This document shows positions 59,062 to 64,000 of a stretch of 64,000 nucleotides of DNA, one piece after another. The DNA is taken from NCBI GenBank assembly GCA_022771695.1, contig JALEKJ010000062.1:1-64000 (forward strand), read 5' to 3'. A program made the translations under genes and the position numbers. This DNA comes from Roseburia sp. (GTDB taxonomy: Bacteria > Bacillota > Clostridia > Lachnospirales > Lachnospiraceae). The notes under the pieces were generated by a model. It had not been told where the DNA came from, ran no database searches, and saw nothing but the letters and a program-made list of their open reading frames with translations. The number at the start of each line of letters is the position of its first letter. The first letter of the stretch is position 1.

Positions 59062-61041
59062 TTAACCCCGACTATTATCACGCAATGCATAGTCGGTCGC
59101 ATACGGCGAAAAATTCGGATTATAATAAGGGTCTCCGTTTTTAAGAATTCCAATCCACTTTTCACGCATATATTCTATTTCTCTCTGGAAGCGAGCCACC
59201 TTCTCCGGTGTATCTTCGCTTCCTCTCGACTTCGATTCATAGTGGTATGCTTGCACACGCGGCTGATAAACCACAAGCATTCCGAGCGCACGGACTTTCA
59301 GGCAGAAATCCACATCGTTGAATGCCACAGTGAGTTCTTCCGTAAATCCTCCTACCTGTTCATAGACGTTGCGCTTGGTCATCAGACACGCTGCCGTCAC
59401 TGCACTGTAATCCATTGTAAGGGATGCTTTGTGCAGATACCCGCTACGCTCACGCCGCAAGCCGGCAAACATATTCTGTCCGATTCCTCTGACATTTCCA
59501 CCGATACCGACCACAATGCCTGCGTGCTGTACGGTATCATCCGGATAATAAAGCTTGGCACCGACAACGCCGACCTCAGCCCTCTGGCAGGTGCCGAGCA
59601 GCTCAGACATCCATTCCGTCGAAATCATCTCAATGTCATTGTTCATAAGTATCAGATATTCCCCCTTGGCAAACAAAACGCCAAAGTTGTTAAGCTTAGA
59701 GTAGTTAAACCCGTCCTTCCAGACCGCCACGCACAAGCGCTGACCGCCGGCGAGCGTTCCTTCATAGCGGGTCACACCATCCTTCTCGCTGCCATCCGGT
59801 GCAATACTTTTGTAATATGCAAACGTCTCATCGGAGCTGTTATTCTCCACAATGATAACCTCGTAGTTCCGATAGGAAGACTTCTCGATAGCTGCGAGAC
59901 ATTTTTTCAGTGACTCCACCTCATCCTTATTCGGGATAATAACGGATACCAGCGGCTCTCCTGCTACCGGATAGCGCACGGTATAAAATCCCATATCCTT
60001 TGTCGCAGCAACCTCTCCCGTCACACCGGCACGTTTTAAATGCTCCTCGATTGCACGTTTCCCTGCATCCACCGCATACTGTTTGCTAAACGGATTGGAC
60101 GAGGTCGATTCCTGATGACACCGCCAATGATAGAGAATCCTCGGCACATGCCCCACCGCTTTCGCCTGCTCCACGCAGCGCAGGATAAAATCATAATCCT
60201 GTGCACCGTCAAATTCTGCTCGAATGCCTCCCACACGTTCCAAAAGCGCGCGGCTTACCATCGTAAAATGTGTAATGTAGTTGTTGGAACGAAGCAGGTC
60301 TATATTGATATCCGGTTTGAAATGCGGCTGGAAATGTGTCTTTCCCTCCATATCCACCTTATCTTCATCCGTATAAATCATCTCATACTCAACATCTTTT
60401 TCCTGTGCATGCAAAAGGCTCGCATGCTCCACGGTCGTTCCTCTGTTCACGCCGCGGCGCATCAAGCTGACCGCCTCATAAAGCGCATCCGGTGCAAGCA
60501 GGTCATCATGGTCCATAAACGCAATCCAGTCTCCTGTCGCAAGCGCAATGGCCGCATTGGTATTCTCCGCGATGCCAAGGTTCTTCTCAAGCTTTGTATA
60601 GACGATTCTTCCATCCGCCTGCATATATTCACGCACAATGCGACCTGTCGCCGACAGCTTTGTCTCATCCGGCGCATCCTTCTGCAGTGCCCCGTCATGC
60701 GCCTGCTGCCCGCTCTCCTCCATCGGACTGGCATCCGCCAGACATAACTGCCAGTTCTCATAGCTCTGTGCCTGCACCGACGCAATCATTTCCCGCAAAA
60801 AAGCTTCCTTGGTACAATATAAAGGCACGACAATGCTGACCACCGGCGCATCCCTCCATTTGGAGGATTCTCTCCGCTGGCTCTTAAGCTGCTCTCCCGT
60901 CGCCTTATGGCGCTCATACCACGGCTCGTACGGGACATTCTCCGCCTCTTTTTTCTCCTGAAGACGTATCAAGAACTCCTTAAAACCATAATGCTTTAAG
61001 TATCGCACGCCCTTTATCACATTTGAAACTGTAATTTTCAT
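59062..61041 (-). CDS. Tandem GT2-GT2 glycosyltransferase
   Basis: Two GT2 domains (VVSIVVPLYCTKEAFLREMIASV…; LVSVIIPNKDEVESLKKCLAAIEKSSY…); start at MKITVSNV. Confidence 0.93.
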   Translation of the reverse strand: MKITVSNVIKGVRYLKHYGFKEFLIRLQEKKEAENVPYEPWYERHKATGEQLKSQRRESSKWRDAPVVSIVVPLYCTKEAFLREMIASVQAQSYENWQLCLADASPMEESGQQAHDGALQKDAPDETKLSATGRIVREYMQADGRIVYTKLEKNLGIAENTNAAIALATGDWIAFMDHDDLLAPDALYEAVSLMRRGVNRGTTVEHASLLHAQEKDVEYEMIYTDEDKVDMEGKTHFQPHFKPDINIDLLRSNNYITHFTMVSRALLERVGGIRAEFDGAQDYDFILRCVEQAKAVGHVPRILYHWRCHQESTSSNPFSKQYAVDAGKRAIEEHLKRAGVTGEVAATKDMGFYTVRYPVAGEPLVSVIIPNKDEVESLKKCLAAIEKSSYRNYEVIIVENNSSDETFAYYKSIAPDGSEKDGVTRYEGTLAGGQRLCVAVWKDGFNYSKLNNFGVLFAKGEYLILMNNDIEMISTEWMSELLGTCQRAEVGVVGAKLYYPDDTVQHAGIVVGIGGNVRGIGQNMFAGLRRERSGYLHKASLTMDYSAVTAACLMTKRNVYEQVGGFTEELTVAFNDVDFCLKVRALGMLVVYQPRVQAYHYESKSRGSEDTPEKVARFQREIEYMREKWIGILKNGDPYYNPNFSPYATDYALRDNSRG

Positions 61042-61043
61042 AC

Positions 61044-61241
61044 TCAACGCTTTCTCTGATGAATATAGAGCCATCCATCCGAGTAATCTTTCCTTTCCTC
61101 TTCCGACATCTCCGTATACTTGGCAAAGTCCAGCTTTGCCAGAACCATCTGCTTCTCATCACATTTATAGCATTCCACATCTTTGCGTCTTGATACCACG
61201 CGCATCCAGCCACAGGAGGGGCAGATATATACTTTCATCAT
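61044..61241 (-). CDS. 65-aa zinc-ribbon protein
   Basis: CPSCGWMRVVSRRKDVECYKCD has a CxxC…CxxC knuckle pair; sits between two GT2-GT2 genes. Confidence 0.75.
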   Translation of the reverse strand: MMKVYICPSCGWMRVVSRRKDVECYKCDEKQMVLAKLDFAKYTEMSEEERKDYSDGWLYIHQRKR

Positions 61242-61267
61242 AGGATTCGCCCTCTTTCTAATTCAAG

Positions 61268-63709
61268 TTATCTTCTCAGAGAAAAATCTGAGTTATCCAA
61301 CGTCAGGTTACAGTTATAGTACGGGTCTCCGTTTTCAATCAGGTCACGCCAGAACGAAAGTAAAATCTCGGTCTCTCCATTAAAACGCTCTACTTTTTCC
61401 GGAGAGTCCTCAAGCCCTCTGGACTTCGACTCATAATGGTAAAGCTCCGCATAAGGATTGTATACGACCAGCTTTCCAAGCTTACGCACCTTCAGGCAAT
61501 AGTCGATATCGTTAAACGCCACCGCCAATTCCTCTGTCAAGCCGCCAACCGCTTCATATACACTGCGCTTGGTCATCATACATGCCGCCGTCACCGCGGA
61601 ATAGTCCTGTGCACACAGAATTCTTCCGAAGTAACCGGTGTCATACCGGTTCTTACCGATAAATGTATGACCTGCCGTGCCACCAAATCCGACAACGACA
61701 CCGGCATGCTGGATGGTATCATCCTCATACAAAAGCTTGGCACCGACAACCCCCACATCTTCTCTCATACAGTAACCGAGCAATTCCCGGATTGCTGCTC
61801 CGTCAATCATCTCGGTATCGTTATTTAAGAGTAGGAAGTACTCGCCTCTTGCTGCTGCCGCACCAAAATTGTTAATTTTCGAATAGTTGAAGCCTCCCTC
61901 ATAGTACACGACATGTACATTCTCATGTTCTGCCGAAAGCTTCTTATAATATGCAAACGTTTCCTCTTCCGTACTGTTATTCTCTACGATAATGAACTCA
62001 AAATTGCGATAATCGGACTTCTCATAGATAGACCCGATACACTTTGCCAAATCCGCAGCATGGTCCTTATTCGGGATGATAATGGATACCAAAGGCTCCT
62101 CTTTCCACTCATAGTGCGTGCGGTACATGCCATAGAACTGGGCATTTTCTACACGTGCCGGAATTCCAAGCCTCTCATAGTGTGCCTCAATCGCACGTCT
62201 TCCCGCCTCAAATGCATACAGCTTGCTCTCCGGATTTGCCGCTGTCGAGTTCAGATGGCAGCGCCAGTGGTAGAGAATCTTGGGCACATGATAAATATGC
62301 TTTGCCTGCTCACTGCATCGCAAAATAAAATCCAAATCCTGCGCCCCGTCATACTCTGCACGGAAGCTTCCTGCACGCTCCACAACATCTTTCCGCGCCG
62401 CAAACAGATGACAGATATAGTTCGTGCTGCACAAAAGGTCTACATTGAAGTCCGATTTGAAATGCGGCTCAAAAAACTTCTTCCCGTCCATATCAACTTT
62501 GTCTTCATCTGAATAGAGCATGTCGATATCCGGTTCTTTTTCAATCGCCGCCGCGAATTCATAAAGTGCATTCGCAGGTACGATGTCATCATGATCCGCC
62601 AGCACAATATAATCGCCGTCCGCCAGAGTAAGTGCAGCGTTCGTATTGCCGGAAATTCCCTCATTCTTCTCCAGATTCGTAAAACAAATACGCGAATCCT
62701 TCGCGGCGTATTCCTCCAAAATCGGAGTCAATTCCTCCGGACTGGCATTTGCCATACACAGTTGCCAGTACGGATAGGTCTGTGTCAGAATCGAATCTAT
62801 CATCGCACGCAGATATTCCGGCTTCGTCTGATACAACGGCACAATAACCGAAAACCGCTTTGGCGATGTAAACTGCATCTTCCTCTGCTCTGCAAGCTCT
62901 TCTTCCGTTACCGTATACTTCTTACGCCAATTCTCGTAGGTATTGCCCTCTTTTTTTCGAAGCTTGCTGTTAATCTTATATATCGTTGCAGAAACGCCGT
63001 TGCGCTCCAGATAACGCACTGCGTCTCCTGCCTTTTCCATCATGTACTGCAGCTTCGTCCCTTCATCCCACTTGCGCAGCTTCGTGCGCGACATCTGACG
63101 TGCATTGCGCATCTCAAGGAAAAACGGTCCGTGCTCCGAACCCTCCACTTTGGCAGAAACCAAAAAGCCCGGTTTATTCTCCTTATCGCACTCCGGAAAT
63201 ATCGAAAGTAAATCCTTGCGATAGTAGTGGTCTACTTTTTCCGAAATCGGCTGTTTTGCAGCATTAAGAAGTTCTAACTTTACTTCTCCGTCCGACATAC
63301 ACCAGCCGGTAACCGTCACCCTGCCATCTTCACGATGACAGTTCTCCACATAATAACTTATCTCTTTATTAAGCCGCATCAGCTTTGCTTTTGAAATCGT
63401 ATACGCGGTTGCGCGCTCCCCTCGGTAAGTAGATTCAATACGAAGCTTCCGATGCTCTCTCCAGTCCTCCGGCAGGGTAATGCTTCCTACCACTTCCTCC
63501 TCAATCTCATTGATACTGCGTATATACTTCTGTCTGACTTCTGCGCCTTTATTTATCTGTATCTGCAGCGGAAGCTGCTCCTTGTCTAAATATACATGTA
63601 AGGAATGCTCTCTTGTACTTCCGTCGAAGAACCATCCCACAAAGACAAGCTTGTTCTTATCTTTCAGGTGGAATCGCATCTTCTCTACAAAGAATTTATG
63701 TGTGTCCAT
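61268..63709 (-). CDS. Tandem GT2-GT2 glycosyltransferase with an extra N-terminal domain
   Basis: ~250-aa N-terminal region, then two GT2 domains closely similar to those of 59062-61041. Confidence 0.93.
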   Translation of the reverse strand: MDTHKFFVEKMRFHLKDKNKLVFVGWFFDGSTREHSLHVYLDKEQLPLQIQINKGAEVRQKYIRSINEIEEEVVGSITLPEDWREHRKLRIESTYRGERATAYTISKAKLMRLNKEISYYVENCHREDGRVTVTGWCMSDGEVKLELLNAAKQPISEKVDHYYRKDLLSIFPECDKENKPGFLVSAKVEGSEHGPFFLEMRNARQMSRTKLRKWDEGTKLQYMMEKAGDAVRYLERNGVSATIYKINSKLRKKEGNTYENWRKKYTVTEEELAEQRKMQFTSPKRFSVIVPLYQTKPEYLRAMIDSILTQTYPYWQLCMANASPEELTPILEEYAAKDSRICFTNLEKNEGISGNTNAALTLADGDYIVLADHDDIVPANALYEFAAAIEKEPDIDMLYSDEDKVDMDGKKFFEPHFKSDFNVDLLCSTNYICHLFAARKDVVERAGSFRAEYDGAQDLDFILRCSEQAKHIYHVPKILYHWRCHLNSTAANPESKLYAFEAGRRAIEAHYERLGIPARVENAQFYGMYRTHYEWKEEPLVSIIIPNKDHAADLAKCIGSIYEKSDYRNFEFIIVENNSTEEETFAYYKKLSAEHENVHVVYYEGGFNYSKINNFGAAAARGEYFLLLNNDTEMIDGAAIRELLGYCMREDVGVVGAKLLYEDDTIQHAGVVVGFGGTAGHTFIGKNRYDTGYFGRILCAQDYSAVTAACMMTKRSVYEAVGGLTEELAVAFNDIDYCLKVRKLGKLVVYNPYAELYHYESKSRGLEDSPEKVERFNGETEILLSFWRDLIENGDPYYNCNLTLDNSDFSLRR

Positions 63710-63945
63710 TCCCTCATCCTTTCCATCTGATTATGGCATCTAACTCCATCACTCTTGAAAAACTCCCACATTTTTCTATAGTAACATCTTCTAATATTTG
63801 TTGCAAGTCCGTGTTCTCACTATAGCAATTTGACCATTGCAAGTCAAGTTTCACAGGCTTTCTGCATTTACATTTGCATTATTTTTTGATAAGGTAATCA
63901 TAGCATTTGAAATAGAACATTTTATGAATAAGAATGGAGATTTTC

Positions 63946-64000
63946 ATGAATAAGAAAAGAATGTTTCAGGGCGGCATCCTTGTCGGACTCAGTCTTGCAT
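63946..64000 (+). CDS. Start of a CDS truncated by the window edge (MNKKRMFQGGILVGLSLA…)
   Basis: ATG preceded by GGAGA; signal/TM-like N-terminus. Confidence 0.5.
   Translation, partial: MNKKRMFQGGILVGLSLA

Noticed and set aside
1-64000. Searched for mobile elements, prophage, integrons, tRNA/rRNA and BGC-type loci
   Set aside because: No transposase, integrase, phage structural, tRNA/rRNA or NRPS/PKS/RiPP signatures recognised by eye; a tRNAscan/Rfam/antiSMASH run would be needed to be certain.

Overview
This window looks like ordinary chromosome from an endospore-forming Firmicute, most likely a Lachnospiraceae-type gut anaerobe (inferred from gene content only). Most genes are on the minus strand. 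I saw no rRNA, tRNA, CRISPR array, transposase, integrase or prophage. The core content includes serS with a T-box leader, asnS, glyA, a fused secDF, ispE, rarA, mutY, proC, a nicotinate phosphoribosyltransferase, spoIIR and a gerA-type germination operon. Other content includes a MacB/HlyD-type ABC export operon, a stand-alone crotonase and, at the right edge, a cell-surface polysaccharide locus (LCP protein, WcaJ-like transferase and several GT2 enzymes). I found no clearly new multi-gene system. The best items for a second look are: (1) a 1252-aa MnxG-like six-cupredoxin multicopper oxidase with a 10-Cys linker; (2) a single-ORF GerAB-GerAC fusion with an internal lipobox; (3) a GNAT-DUF4190 chimera ending in a Tyr/Asp-rich repeat tail; (4) a protein of unknown function behind a near-perfect sigma-D (flagellar) promoter; (5) a Rex-like operator upstream of crt; (6) two paralogous tandem-GT2 proteins separated by a 65-aa zinc-ribbon protein; (7) a 31-aa ORF with a Shine-Dalgarno site upstream of rarA that is absent from the ORF track. 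All family assignments come from reading the protein sequences; no database search was run.
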